Shown here piece after piece: positions 22,685-33,426 of a stretch of 54,759 nucleotides of DNA. This DNA is from Gracilaria domingensis (taxonomy: Eukaryota > Rhodophyta > Florideophyceae > Gracilariales > Gracilariaceae): contig VCMS01000230.1 of NCBI GenBank assembly GCA_022539475.1, forward strand, positions 89,245 through 144,003, written 5' to 3'. The position numbers and the translations under genes were made by a program. Under the pieces are notes generated by a model. That model was not told where the DNA came from. It searched no databases and saw only the letters and a list, made by a program, of their open reading frames with translations. How positions within the stretch are numbered: the stretch's first letter is position 1; the number at the start of each line of letters is the position of its first letter.

Positions 22685-22761
22685 GGGTAAAATGAGCCCA
22701 GTGCAATCGGCATCACCCTGAAAAATTGGTGACGAATTTTTGTCACCAATCTGTCATGGGG
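22685..22761 (-). repeat. right TIR of element 2
   Basis: Inverted partner of 16995-17075. It contains GGTGACGAATTTTTGTCACC and ends TGTCATGGGG. Confidence 0.8.
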
Positions 22762-22930
22762 ATATGGTATGTGTGAAGCGCATATGATTCCCGATACGGA
22801 ATACTTACAGAGACTTTCTAGAACCTTCTGTAAGGATCTAAAAATACCTGGAACTGTGTAGAATGTTCTATAAGGCACTACAAATCTCTCTTTATTTCTT
22901 GTCAGGGACGTCTGTCTCTTGCAGATGCTA
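22762..22930. other. junction between element 2 and the mirror Plavaka copy
   Basis: Short spacer with no coding pattern. Its last 22 bp (about 22909-22930, CGTCTGTCTCTTGCAGATGC) are identical to element 2 transposase coding sequence that abuts the other Plavaka copy (near 21565-21590, inverted). Confidence 0.6.
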
Positions 22931-23328
22931 GTTTTTGGCGAGGGTCGTCCAGAAAGTGGCAAGGGTCGTCCAGTAAATTTTTTGAAAAAATATCGAGATC
23001 AATTATTTCAAAATTTGGAGATAATTGCTTGGGTCGTCCAGAATCGCTGTGCAGTAAATACTGGTGGGTTTTCCACTGATGCTAGTTCTTTAGTCGAGGG
23101 CTACCTGAACGGTATTTCGCGAAGTCTAGGTTCAGTTTCCATTAAGGTGCACATTACACGATACCTTCTGCGGAATGATACCCTGCAACGCATGGAATAC
23201 TGGTGCTAGTACAGATGATGCCCATTATGAAATCATACCGTTTTATTCGTATCTATTCTTCTATCGACCGCTTTTGCTAACCACTACTTCGCTATATTAC
23301 ATGTACCATTTCCCCATGATGGAGCGGG

Positions 23329-23493
23329 TGTAGGCGCAATCTGCGGCAGATGCCGCAGACTGCATCTCCACCATAGTGCTGTATCGGTAGAACAAATACG
23401 CACTCCGAGAGGATGAGGCGCGAAGCGCCTCATCCTCTCCGTTCCTCATGTAGGGAACCATGCCCAGATGCATGGTTCCCTACTTGAGGAACC
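23329..23493. repeat. cluster of three hairpins (right copy)
   Basis: Mirror image of 21002-21168. The middle hairpin, 23409-23437, is a perfect inverted repeat (GAGGATGAGGCGC...GCGCCTCATCCTC). Both copies keep pairing despite sequence differences. Confidence 0.8.
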
Positions 23494-23529
23494 TGCACCT
23501 GCAACTCGTGAGCTACGTCCGCATCAAAA

Positions 23530-24068
23530 GTCATTTACCTGTATACGCAAGCAGAAAGTATCCATAAGTTAGTCAATTCTCCGTTGGATGCATTTGAAAT
23601 GCGATGGAACCTACCATTGATAAAACAAAACAGAAAGGTTGAGCTAGAAAAGTCGAGGGACCTAGTAACTCGCAAAGGGAAGAAGAAGAAGGAAAGGGAT
23701 CGGTTAGATTACCAGCCCACCATCATCGTAAAGCGCGAAAGGTGTCGAAGCGAGAACTCACAACCAAGGACACCAAGAATGCCCATGCAGCAAACATACC
23801 GCAAGATGCGATAAACGAAAGAGCAGCCTATGTCCCAACCAAGCACCAGAATCGCCTATCCCGAACAGCCAGAGATCGATCTTGAGAGACGAAATGAAAT
23901 TGGTCGTTTACCTGTATACGCAAGCAGAAAGTATCCATAAGTTAGTCAATGCTCCGTTGGATACATTTGAAATGCGATGGAACGTACCATTGATAAACCA
24001 AAACAGAAACGTTGCGCTAGAAAAGTCGAGGGACGTATTAACACGCAAAAGTAACCCAAAGCCTTTTT
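23530..24068. repeat. direct duplication of a ~160-bp segment
   Basis: Sequence from about 23534 (TTTACCTGTATACGCAAGC...) to 23690 recurs at about 23910-24068 with scattered substitutions, giving a ~376-bp period. The inverted copy on the left has one such segment (around 20840-20960). Confidence 0.75.
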
Positions 24069-24641
24069 CCTGCCGTTTACAAGTCGCAGAGCGCGAAGAG
24101 ACGTGGTGAGGATTGGTTAGTTTAGAACAAAGATACGTAGAAGGATATGGAAGCACGTACGAAAAGACTGCACGGAAAGACTGCACGGAATACATCCGTG
24201 AGATACGGATGCTGTCCGCGTTATGGAGGCGTCCAACGAGGGCGGAGAAAGATAATGAGGTACGCTTCATGTCCGCTTAATGGAATCCATTAAGCAGAGA
24301 TGAAGCATACTTCATTCTCTTTCTCCGCACGCTACTTCGTAGCGAGTGCGAGGGCGGAAAAAAGTACGACGGAGCGGAGTAGAACGCGAGGATGGCACGG
24401 ATCACGACGGTAACAGAAGGTCGGACGTCGGACGGGCGGTGGCGGCGGCGGAGGGAAGAGATTTATTTTTCTGTGCGAGATTGGACAAGTGTACAGCCTA
24501 CAACGTTGCGAAACCACAGGTTTATAACCGGTGGTAGATAATACGAGAAGTACACCCTTGTGTTGATGTCGACGTGTACCTACGTTCCTTTTTGAACGAA
24601 AGCACGTGATCTAAACTCAAAATATATTTTCCGTTCTCAGC

Positions 24642-27143
24642 ATGACGTCGATCTTGACTGTCGCTCGACCTCCTTCTCCCTTCTTACAACCTTCCCTTGC
24701 AGTCTTTGTCGTCGTTTCTCGTTCATTTCTTCTTCCCATGGTCTACTGCTGTACACATAAGAAGCGTGGGTGCCCCTTCGTTACTCGCCGAGGAGTCTTA
24801 TCTCTTCAACAGCATGTCAACCATTGCCCGTTTCGTCTAAAAGCAGCGCTGAAAGACGACAATAGCCGGCCCATTCGGAGAAGCAAGCGTCTCAAGCTTT
24901 CCGCGCCCGCGCCTGTATCTTCCGAAACGGTCACTGCCCCTTGTCGCCTTCCCGAGCCTCCGGTGTCCGAGGACATCGTCGACCCCACTCCGTGCGCCCC
25001 TCCCATTCCGGACACTTCGCATTGTGTTTCTCCTTCCCCGGGTCCCGCGTCATTAGAGCGAGAACACGGAAGCAGTTCCCGCCCAGTGCCTTCTGAGGAG
25101 ACCCTCGGTGATTTGCATATGGATTATTTCACGGTTTGTCTGGCTTCAGTAGCTTCCAACCTTGGTCATCGTGAGGCTGACGAGCTAATTGGGCTACTTC
25201 GGGACCCGCGACTCTCGCAAAAGCGATTCAACGAGACCATAACAAGTTCCAAGCGCTGTACAGAACTGAAGAACGCCATTTTCGAACGATACGCCTCAAA
25301 AGACGGTTTCAATCGAAGAACTGTCTCGCCAGAAGGATGTAAGTTCAGCGCCACCCTCTACACGAGAGACCCCGTTCAGACACTTGTGAAACAGCTCCAG
25401 TTGGCTAACAACGAAAACACATTCTTCCACCCTATACCTCAGACCCACCCCACGAAAATATCTCACCCCATGTCCGGCTCTCTCGCAAGAGACGCCACCT
25501 CAAAACTTAAGGAAATGGTCATGGGCTCTTTGGATAGTAGAATAGTGTGGTACTCCCAAGAAATAAGTTACAGTGAATCTTTCGTAGGTCTTCTGCAGGT
25601 ATACACCGATAAGTCTTCAACAACTCTAAAGCAAACATCGGTTACCGCCTATCCTCTTCACCTCATATTTCTCAACTTCTACGACCAGCTTCGCCGTAAG
25701 TGTATCCGTGATGACCTCACAGTAGTGGCATACTTCCCTACCACACTGATCGAGGTTTCCGCATCTGAAGCAGACGCAATGCCATTTGTTTCTAGCAAGT
25801 CTCTACGCGAGTCCAGGATGCAAATCCTTCAAGAATCTCTTCGTCAAGTCCTGGAGCCCATTCTAAATCTCACGCAGAAAGGTTTTCAGTTCATCGGCGA
25901 AGACAAACTAAGTCGAGTGTGCCATCCTCTGCTTGCAAGTTATTGGGCGGATATTCCTGAGGCTAAGGACATTCTGTCCATTCTTCATGGGACCAAAACG
26001 GAAAGCCCGTGTCATAGATGCAAAGCCCCTCGCTCATCTTTATGCAGTCCTATTCCCACCCCATTCAACGGACGTTCTCAAAAGCACACGAAAAGCATCC
26101 AAAAGACATACACAGCTATCTTACAACATGCACAAAAAGACGAGGCGGAAAGACGTCCACGTCGTGCGAGGGAGAGGAGATCTCAAGCGGATACTCTGAT
26201 GCGTTCAAATTCCATATCTATCATTCCTTCGTTCCTCGAAACTTCCGTAAGCCTTGGAATGATCCCGGGATTGTCTCCATACAGTCTGTTCTCATTTAAA
26301 CCATTACACAACTTGCATCTCGGCATCTCAAAGTTGATAAAAACGGCCACAATCGAGAGACTGCAGTCAGACACCCTGTGCACCACAATAGGAACATCTG
26401 CATCGCGTTCATTTCGAACGATACGCACCCAACTCCTCAACCATGCAAACGCAATTCTAGCTGCCATGGAACGCGATTCTCCTGCCAAAGGTTTACATAT
26501 CGATTTCTCCACGCAGGAGAAAGGCAAATTTTTGAATTGTATCTTCACGAAAGACGGTCTCCGTGGAATGCTGGAGGCCAAAAACGACAAAGCACTTGAC
26601 ATGGTCTTTCCCTTCATAGGAGCATTCTTTGACATATGCTGTGGAGAACAGGACGTTGCCCCAATCACAACCGTTTTCTCTCAGTACTCGGACTTACTTT
26701 CGACCTTATTCAGATACAATCGTGACCCGTATTGGACTGAAAGCTCTCTCCTGTGTCTTAGTTCGGAGATTGAAGCCTTCAAGCGTTCCGCAACAAAGAC
26801 TCTGGCGGATTTTCATCCCTCCAGACTGGGAACTCTGAAGTTTCATCTTCTCGATCATCTCGTGGACGATATTCGCCGTATGGGAAGTATCAAGTACTAC
26901 GACGCAGGCATATACGAACATGCACACCCGCTATTTAAAAGACACTACAAAAAGACGTCCAGAAGAACAGCAACGGCTGTGGAGGAGACTATTCGCTCCA
27001 TTGAGCACGGACATGTTAGAAAGCAATGGAATGGCAATACTCCTTACCCAAGTTGGTGGCAAAACGAAACTTTCCTAAAAGGGTTTCTTCCCACCGGAAA
27101 GAATCCCAGGGAATCTTTTCAAGTCCGGCTTTTGAAACTTTGA
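24642..27143 (+). CDS. Plavaka-family (CACTA-like) DDE transposase
   Basis: Intact 833-aa ORF. The N-terminus has a Cys/His finger-like segment (CCTHKKRGCPF...QQHVNHC, about residues 36-63). The core holds the family's first-Asp block LLQVYTDKSSTTLKQTSVTAYPLHLIFLN (shape: YxDKT...YPVYL, about residues 315-340), then DDLTVVAYFPTT, a GEDKLSRVCHPLLASYWADIPE block (about 430) and a PCHRC zinc-knuckle motif. These match fungal Plavaka and related CACTA transposases, which cut and paste at the element ends. It is the only long intact transposase ORF in the window besides gag, so it is the best candidate for recent activity. The start is the first in-frame ATG and is shared with the truncated copy. 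Confidence 0.8.
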   Translation: MTSILTVARPPSPFLQPSLAVFVVVSRSFLLPMVYCCTHKKRGCPFVTRRGVLSLQQHVNHCPFRLKAALKDDNSRPIRRSKRLKLSAPAPVSSETVTAPCRLPEPPVSEDIVDPTPCAPPIPDTSHCVSPSPGPASLEREHGSSSRPVPSEETLGDLHMDYFTVCLASVASNLGHREADELIGLLRDPRLSQKRFNETITSSKRCTELKNAIFERYASKDGFNRRTVSPEGCKFSATLYTRDPVQTLVKQLQLANNENTFFHPIPQTHPTKISHPMSGSLARDATSKLKEMVMGSLDSRIVWYSQEISYSESFVGLLQVYTDKSSTTLKQTSVTAYPLHLIFLNFYDQLRRKCIRDDLTVVAYFPTTLIEVSASEADAMPFVSSKSLRESRMQILQESLRQVLEPILNLTQKGFQFIGEDKLSRVCHPLLASYWADIPEAKDILSILHGTKTESPCHRCKAPRSSLCSPIPTPFNGRSQKHTKSIQKTYTAILQHAQKDEAERRPRRARERRSQADTLMRSNSISIIPSFLETSVSLGMIPGLSPYSLFSFKPLHNLHLGISKLIKTATIERLQSDTLCTTIGTSASRSFRTIRTQLLNHANAILAAMERDSPAKGLHIDFSTQEKGKFLNCIFTKDGLRGMLEAKNDKALDMVFPFIGAFFDICCGEQDVAPITTVFSQYSDLLSTLFRYNRDPYWTESSLLCLSSEIEAFKRSATKTLADFHPSRLGTLKFHLLDHLVDDIRRMGSIKYYDAGIYEHAHPLFKRHYKKTSRRTATAVEETIRSIEHGHVRKQWNGNTPYPSWWQNETFLKGFLPTGKNPRESFQVRLLKL

Positions 27144-27659
27144 AAACTTCCAACACGTGTAGAAAGAAAATGCGCTCTTTACATGGATGAGGCCGCAAGG
27201 AGTGGAAAGTACTTTCTTGCCTTCATGGCTCACTTTCATTGTCAGCCGAGCCATCATTATGAAAGCAGTGTAACTATCTGCGCCATTTGTTTCTGTTGTC
27301 ACTTCTATGCTGCACACTGTTTTCTCTTAAACTTTTCTAGAGAGCCGCTAGCTAGCACCGTGAATCTTGTTTCAAATTTATAAAACCATAACCCTAACAC
27401 AACGAACACATATACTCTCTTCGCACGCTCCCCTCTTTGGCTTGCGCACTGATATCGCGTTCCAAATTCAACGCTGCTTACTTCTCTACATTACTGTTTC
27501 TGCTCTTTACTTGCAGTACCCCATTGTCTTTCGGGTCCACCGCAACCAAACGCTGGTTTACTATACTCCATTCTCTTTTGGTACCCATCCATCCCTTGTG
27601 CCACGTTCCTACTGCATTGTATATTTTCTTGTTCAGGTTTCCTCGTTGAGGTTTGTTGG
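27144..27659. other. spacer between Plavaka-like and hAT genes
   Basis: AT- and pyrimidine-rich sequence with no convincing gene. The pyrimidine-rich 27360-27655 region may be the promoter and leader of the hAT transposase. Confidence 0.4.
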
Positions 27660-29866
27660 GTGAACATGTCGGAGAATATTTCTCCCGGTCAACCCTCGAC
27701 CAACCGTAGCAGTACTTTCTCTGGCTCCAGTGGCGCGCAGCGCACGAAGCCCAAAAAATGGTGGGTTGATGAGCTATTTGAGCTGCGCGCCTTTCCAGAG
27801 GACGAAAAACAGGGAGCAACGCCGAAGTTCTACACAACATGCCGATCGTGCTCTTGGCACAGCAAGGCCCAAATCATCAACGCCTCACGACTCGGAGAAC
27901 ATGCCGTTAAATGCAAACATACAACTTCACAGGAACTTTCGAGATTGCGGCAGGACAAACGACTAGACGCTTATTATCGCAACAATGTTCATAGTGGGGG
28001 TTCTGATTTATTTGGCCGTGCTGTTACTCCTGTTATATCTAAGAAACGGCGTTGCACATCGTTCTCGAAGAGAACTCAACTGCGAGATTCTCATGCAGAT
28101 GCTCCGTTTTCAGATAGGCCAAAGCCGGTGGCGTATTCGAGCACCAAAGCGGATCAATCAGGCAGTGAAGTAAGTCTCAGTTCTCGCGAGCGTAGATCAC
28201 GATTTAATGATCTTATTACGCGTTTCTTTGTGAAGCATATGCTGCCTTTTTCTTTACTTAGTCGCACAGAGGGGTCCGATGAGTTCTACCAGATTATTAG
28301 GCTCGCTAATCGTGAATTAAGCAAGCAACTACCCGATCCGCAGCGAATGAGTTCTAAGAATATCTCTATTTACTACGAGTCAATGCACGACCGCGTGAAA
28401 CAATCGATTGCTGCAGCTCTCAAAGAGTCTTACGGGACATTGATCTTTGACGGATGGACAGATGCAAATAATGAAGGTGTGGTTAATGTACTACTTTCTT
28501 TCTCTGGAATGGAAAAGGTTCGAAAGACGTTCTTTTTGAAGTCAATTTACACGGGATCTACTAGCTGCGACGCAGCTTTCTACGCTAAGGTTGTTGAAGA
28601 TGCTTGGTTAGAATTCGGTGGGGACATGCAACGTATATGTGCCGTTGTAAGTGACAACACTAGTTCGTGTGTCAAAGCGAAGCAAACCTTGTTGCAACGA
28701 CACAACTTCATGATTTCCTGCCAAGACCAGACGCACTTGGCGAATCTTTTAATGCAGGACATGGGTAAGTTGAAGTGGATTAATGAGATTATTACAATGG
28801 TTTCTACTGTTATTGGAGATCTCCGGAATCACCCCAAGTTGTACCACCGTTTTAAAGAGTTGAAGACGCGCTACAATCTTCGGACGCCACGATGCCGATC
28901 ATCAATCGAATCGGATCAATATGGCAGAGTCCGACTCCCTCCTACTGCAATACTTCCATGCAAGATGGCACAAACGCGGTTCGCGTCATCAGAGCGGATG
29001 CTTGCTTCTTTCTTAAGAAGCAAGGTAGTTTTACACGACCTAATTGAGTGCCCTGATTTCCACTCTAGTCTGTACGGCGCGCGAAACAGGGAGAAGCGAG
29101 ATCTGTTTAAGGCAACGATTCGAAATGAGGCTTTGTACGATAAGCTTTTGGATGTTTATCATATTTTTCGTCTTGTTCGACAGTATCTCAGAATATTTGA
29201 TGACGAGTCCTCTCTTCTTTCTGAGGTATATCCGGCCACTGTCCAACTATTAGAGAAGCTAAAGCGACTGCCCACGACTTCCTTTTACACTGCTGAAAGA
29301 AAATCAGAGATCATTAACGTTTTTGAAAGAAGAATGAGCGGGGAGGGACAAAAAGTTCCCTTGGTCACACCAATTCATCATGTTGCATACATGTTAGACA
29401 TCAGAAGCCTGTCAGAAAACTTGGGAGCGTTCCGTCCCCACCTTGTTCAGCAGGTTCTATCATTCGTGAAGTCCGATGCTTATCCCGCAAATGAAAAAGT
29501 GCCAAGCGAAGGGGGCGAACATGGAGCGGTTGAGAGAATATGTCAGGAATTTTTGTATCCGTTCGTATGAGCTGGCGTTCACAAGTGCAAGATCCTATTA
29601 CAAGACTTTCTCTAATGATGTACAGCCAAACACCGGTTTATTACTGGATCGAATACACTAAGACATCCCTCCTTCGTGAGTTTGCGCTCAGGGTTTTGTG
29701 CTCTAGTCCGTCATCTTCGAGCGTAGAGCGTAGTTTCAGCCTACAGAGCAGAGTCAGAACGCCTGCTCGAAACCGGCTGCAGCAGGGAAAGGTGTCCAAA
29801 CTTATATTTTGCGCATTCAATCAGTCTTTGTTTGATGTACGAAGACAGGTCGTGAAGAAACATTAA
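27660..29866 (+). pseudogene. hAT transposase (DUF659 type), one frameshift
   Basis: A 636-aa ORF (27660-29570) has a BED-like finger near residues 60-90 (CRSCSWHS...HAVKC), a DUF659-like segment with the catalytic-region motif TLIFDGWTDANNEGVVNVL and VVSDNTSSCVKA. The family's C-terminal dimerisation region (YWIEYTKTSLLREFALRVL, SSVERSFS, RNRLQQGKVSKLIF) follows in another frame, 29540-29866. A single frameshift at about 29545-29570 separates them, so the copy is inactive unless an intron lies there. hAT enzymes excise via hairpins on flanking DNA and make 8-bp target duplications. Terminal inverted repeats were not found. Confidence 0.8.
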
Positions 29867-30407
29867 GAGACTGATTATACTGCGTTACGATTCGGTGATG
29901 CAAATGAAGCGATGACAGCCAACTTTGCCGAAACATCCAGAAGTGGGACGATGTATTACCGATTTCTAGATGACGAGAGTATAACATGTGATAAGGTTGA
30001 TGATGGTGATTTTGAAATGGACTTGGAGGATCTGGAGAACTGGCCGAATGATTTGGTCTCCACTACTGAAGCTGTACAGATGCTTTGATCTGTGGCTCTT
30101 GAGAAGAACTTAGAATCAACGTTTCGTTCTTGGTAACACAACGCTTGCGTTTATGAGGGAAAATCTTTGAACACTGCGCTTCCGTCTCGCAGTAATCAAT
30201 GTTGCATGCATCGCCTAGCTCGTTTACTGTTCTTGCGAAGAATGAGAACTGATACTTGCTCCAGGAGCGAGTTCAGCTTTCCGCGATAGGCTGTTCTAAA
30301 CAATGAGTATGCGTTTCTATTGTATTGAGTATAATTCACCCTTCGAGAAATATCATATGATCCATGCGGTTCCTTCGTCCGACACTGAACTAACTACATT
30401 TTAGGGA
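29867..30407. other. no gene recognised
   Basis: A short acidic reading frame near 29960-30090 (after the hAT C-terminus) could be remnant element sequence. The rest shows nothing. Confidence 0.35.
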
Positions 30408-31020
30408 TTGTAAATGGCACGCCATGTGGATTACAAACGTCTCAGAACTCTGGGTGTCATCACCAAACTTGGACCTTTTGGACACCGACATTAACCCACT
30501 TCATATGCTTCCGAGACGTATAATCCTCCTTAACAGAGGTTATGTTGTAGTGATGAACAACAAGCAGACCTGGACAAGAAAGCGACAGTACTCCAATCCA
30601 GAGCTGCAGAGGACTTTCTTCAAGAGTCATCCCGTTTACGTGCCGTACGCTGCAAAGATGGATTCCCAGTATCTGGCGGAAATATTGAGGACCATGCTGA
30701 TGGAGCATATTCGACACGTTTTACCTTCTATTCGAGCCAAGATAAAGACGCAGCTTGCAGAAGTAAGAGAGCAGCTGGCCGCCCAGGTCCAGAACTACGT
30801 GGTAGCGGTTTTTCAAGTGAGGACATTGCTACATGTCCTTACGGGTTTTGCGTCTAGCTTCACAGATGCTTTTGATGGTCGCCCAAGAGCTCCAATTGCG
30901 ACTAGTGAGCTTGCCGGTGGGGCCCGTATCAGCCTCATAGTTCACGACCGCTTTGGCAGAGAACTGACCCATATGTACCCATTCCATTCAAGAACAATGT
31001 CGGAGGTCAGTAGAACCTGA
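30408..31020 (+). pseudogene. dynamin-related GTPase fragment (end of G domain plus middle domain)
   Basis: Dynamin-related proteins are membrane-fission GTPases. The fragment starts within the GTPase domain: one frame reads RTLGVITKL (G4-type TKxD region), then a one-base insertion near 30470-30478 moves the match to LDLLDTDINPLHML and RIILLNRGYVVVMN (family: IPLxxGYxGVxNRSQ). The middle domain follows: FFKSHPVY, LAEILRTMLMEHIRHVLPSI and ELAGGARISLIVHDRFGREL (family: LSGGARIxxIFHExF). It ends at 31020 just before the oppositely oriented CSE1 remnant. The N-terminal GTPase motifs G1-G3 and the GED are absent, so it is a dead fragment. Confidence 0.8.
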
Positions 31021-31059
31021 TTACAAAGAACGCTTCACCGGCACCCACACTTGAAAAGA

Positions 31060-33426
31060 AAGTAGCACTTTCGTGCATACCTCCGCGAAAAGCTGTGTAC
31101 ATGTGTACATTTATCAAGGTACTGGAATAGCTCCAGCTCGAGTTCGCAATGCGCAGCCAACTGCTTCTGAACGAAGTTAGAAGTTCATGAATAGAAACAT
31201 AGTGCTCAGAGCTACACATTTGAGGTGCCAGTAGTGGAGGAAGCAGGTTATCGTATGTATCCGGAAGCATTTTGTCTTAAGGTACCATGAGTTGACACAG
31301 GATTTGAAAGACGTATGGTCCAAACTCAGTCACATGAATTACTAGAATATTGCACATAGTTTCCATCAAAGCCTCTTTGAAGTTTGCAACCGATGTTTTG
31401 TTCGCATTAAACCGGATAATAGCCACCATGGATTCAAAGAGGTAATGGTTAAAGTGTGGATTCCTTGGGTTTGATGTGACTTCTTTCAGAATCTCCACCA
31501 GAACTGGCAGTAATTCTCCTATGAACGGAGCCATAAGATCTCTTGCCACAGAACAAAAGCGATGAACCAAACGCATAAGATATTCGTTCCCCTGTTCAGT
31601 ATTTTTCATTGCCAATGTCGCAGTTGGCAAGAAGGTCGGAAGCATCGCTTCAATCTGTTCCTTTCCAATTCGAGGCACTTTTTGTTTGTGCTGCCGGTCT
31701 GTTGAACCATTGGCTGTGCCTTGGTCGACTACTTTCATCATAGCTAGAATACGTTCAATACAGGACGCTGCGTAATTCCTAACTATCGGCTTTTCAGCAC
31801 GCAGAAGCTTTCCGCAAATACCTGCCACTTTAATGCACCCGTCAATTGATATCTGCTGCCAGAAAGACATCGCGTACTTGATTAGATCTGCTGCGAATAT
31901 GGGAGTTTCTAAAGCTTCTGGGTTCTTCACGCTTTCCAGAAGCTGTGGTAGCACAAAGTTCTCGAAGAATTCCATTACGTTTATCAGCGAGGACTTCTCT
32001 GTAGCCCCCTCAGTTGCAGTTCCACTCCTCCATCCCAATGCTGTGACGATGTACAGGGCAGCATCTTGCTTATACCAGTCATTCTCCTTTGATAGCATTT
32101 CTTTCACGTACCCGGACAGTATTGTCGTTATCGCAGTTTCGTAGTAAATGCATAGACCTTTCACCAGTTCCATGGCACCTCGTCTTCTGGTTAATGGCTT
32201 ATGCGAGCAATCCATCTTGCTCCCACATCTGATCCTTCCATGTCTCTTCGTAGATATTCAGTAGGTTTGCCTTCGATAAGATTAATATCATCTGCTCTCA
32301 ACAACATGTTGGGGATGGTAATGCTCTTGCAAACTTCAGAAAGGGGCTTCTCATTCTCGTAATGATGATGATCTGGGCCTCAGGCAACAATTGTCAAGAA
32401 CTTCATCCCATTAATCGCCACATTATCATACCTTACGCTGTTTCCACGACGAACAAGAAGGGACCATGCGTCCTCGAGACACGTCTTCAAGTACGGACGA
32501 AAGTCCTCGTCAAATTTAGCTGCGTATAAGTTGACGACTTCTAGGACTGCGGATTGCAGATGGCAGCTTGGACTGTAATCGTCATGCCCAATTGTGTCCA
32601 CAACCTCATTGTCAAATACCAGTAGCTGACGAAGATACGTCATCAAATCTTTCATATTGTCCTCAAAGTACTCCGGAAAGTCTTGCGAAGATAAGCAATA
32701 GAACGTTTTGCAAAGCAAAGACGCATTCTAGAGGACAATTTGGACCACACCTGGTTTTATCATCTCACTCTCATCATAGATTATAGTAACGAACATAGAA
32801 AACAGAGCTTTGACTTTGTCCTGTACATGAGTTGAGGAAAACTTAATCTCGGTATAGAGCTCATTGCTCGGTTCACGCTCGGTATACCGATCGAAAATGG
32901 CTACCAGCGTCTCCATCGCCCTTTGCAGTTTATGCCAGTCAATCAAAGGACTAATCTCTTTCCCTGATTTCTTTCCAGACGCCGGGCCGAGTATCTCGGA
33001 TATCACAGTCGCAAGTTGTGGGACAAGGTTTGGCCAGTGTTCTGGGTACTCGTTCTCAGCGACAACCGCAAGTGCTTCGCTTAGTTACCTCCGAACCATA
33101 GGTTGGGACGCGAGAAGAATTCCCAAAAGAGATCCCTTTACGCTGTCCCTCTCGGCTATCGAAACCTTGTCCCACTCTGCATTCGAGTAGATCTTGATTA
33201 CATGATTCTTGACGTAGACCGCACTTGCTTGCTGTACGTATACGGGAGTTGACTCATTTGATAAGAGCTGTAACAGACCGGTTAGCAATGCTGGATGTGA
33301 AGACTTCTCTTGTAGAAATGCTTCTGTGGCTCGCCGTTCCGATTGGTTTGGAGAGAAAGTCTTCGAGATGGCTTGCGCAAGCGTTTCCAGGTCTGTCATT
33401 CTCCCAAATAGCAGTCTGTGAACCAA
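31060..33426 (-). pseudogene. exportin-2 (CSE1/CAS) pseudogene
   Basis: CSE1 re-exports importin-alpha from the nucleus. The remnant is collinear with CSE1 from the N-terminus: importin-N-type repeat (ETLAQAISKTFSPNQSERRA), EHWPNLVPQLATVIS, FYCLSSQDFPEYFEDNM, AAKFDEDFRPYLKTCLEDAW, YLRRDMEGSDVG, then RRRGAMELVKGLC, YVKEMLS, PRNPHFNHYLFESMVAIIR and FGPYVFQIL. Same-frame stops occur at 33082 (TAA), 32728 (TAG) and 32380 (TGA); a frameshift at about 32220 moves the match one frame; another TAA is at 31277, after which CSE1-like sequence (LPDTYDNLLPPLLAP) fades by about 31060. The C-terminal third is missing. No intron is needed within the preserved part. Confidence 0.85.

Larger units (their letters stand above)
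16995..22761 (-). mobile_element. element 2: relative of element 1, interrupted
   Basis: The left end CCCTATGACATGTCGGTGACG (16995 on) and right end ...TGTCACCAATCTGTCATGGGG (to 22761) are inverted copies over about 80 bp, with weaker similarity beyond. Both contain a GGTGACGAAAATTCGTCACC-like palindrome about 15 bp inside. The flanks read ATAT on both sides (16991-16994 and 22762-22765), a candidate 4-bp target duplication. Inside are the two halves of an element 1-type transposase gene on the minus strand, separated by an inserted Plavaka-like segment. Confidence 0.75.
22931..27143 (+). mobile_element. Plavaka/CACTA-like element, copy with intact ORF
   Basis: The left end carries three copies of GGGTCGTCCAG (22942, 22963, 23031), mirrored in the inverted copy at 21543, 21522 and 21454. 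A hairpin cluster, an internal direct duplication and a long leader follow, then the intact transposase. The right end could not be located. No GGGTCGTCCAG copy is visible downstream, so the 3' limit is set at the ORF end. Confidence 0.6.

Noticed and set aside
27264..30174. CAGTG...CACTG pair as hAT terminal inverted repeats
   Set aside because: Only 7 bp match and the 8-bp flanks (TATGAAAG, CGCTTCCG) are unrelated.
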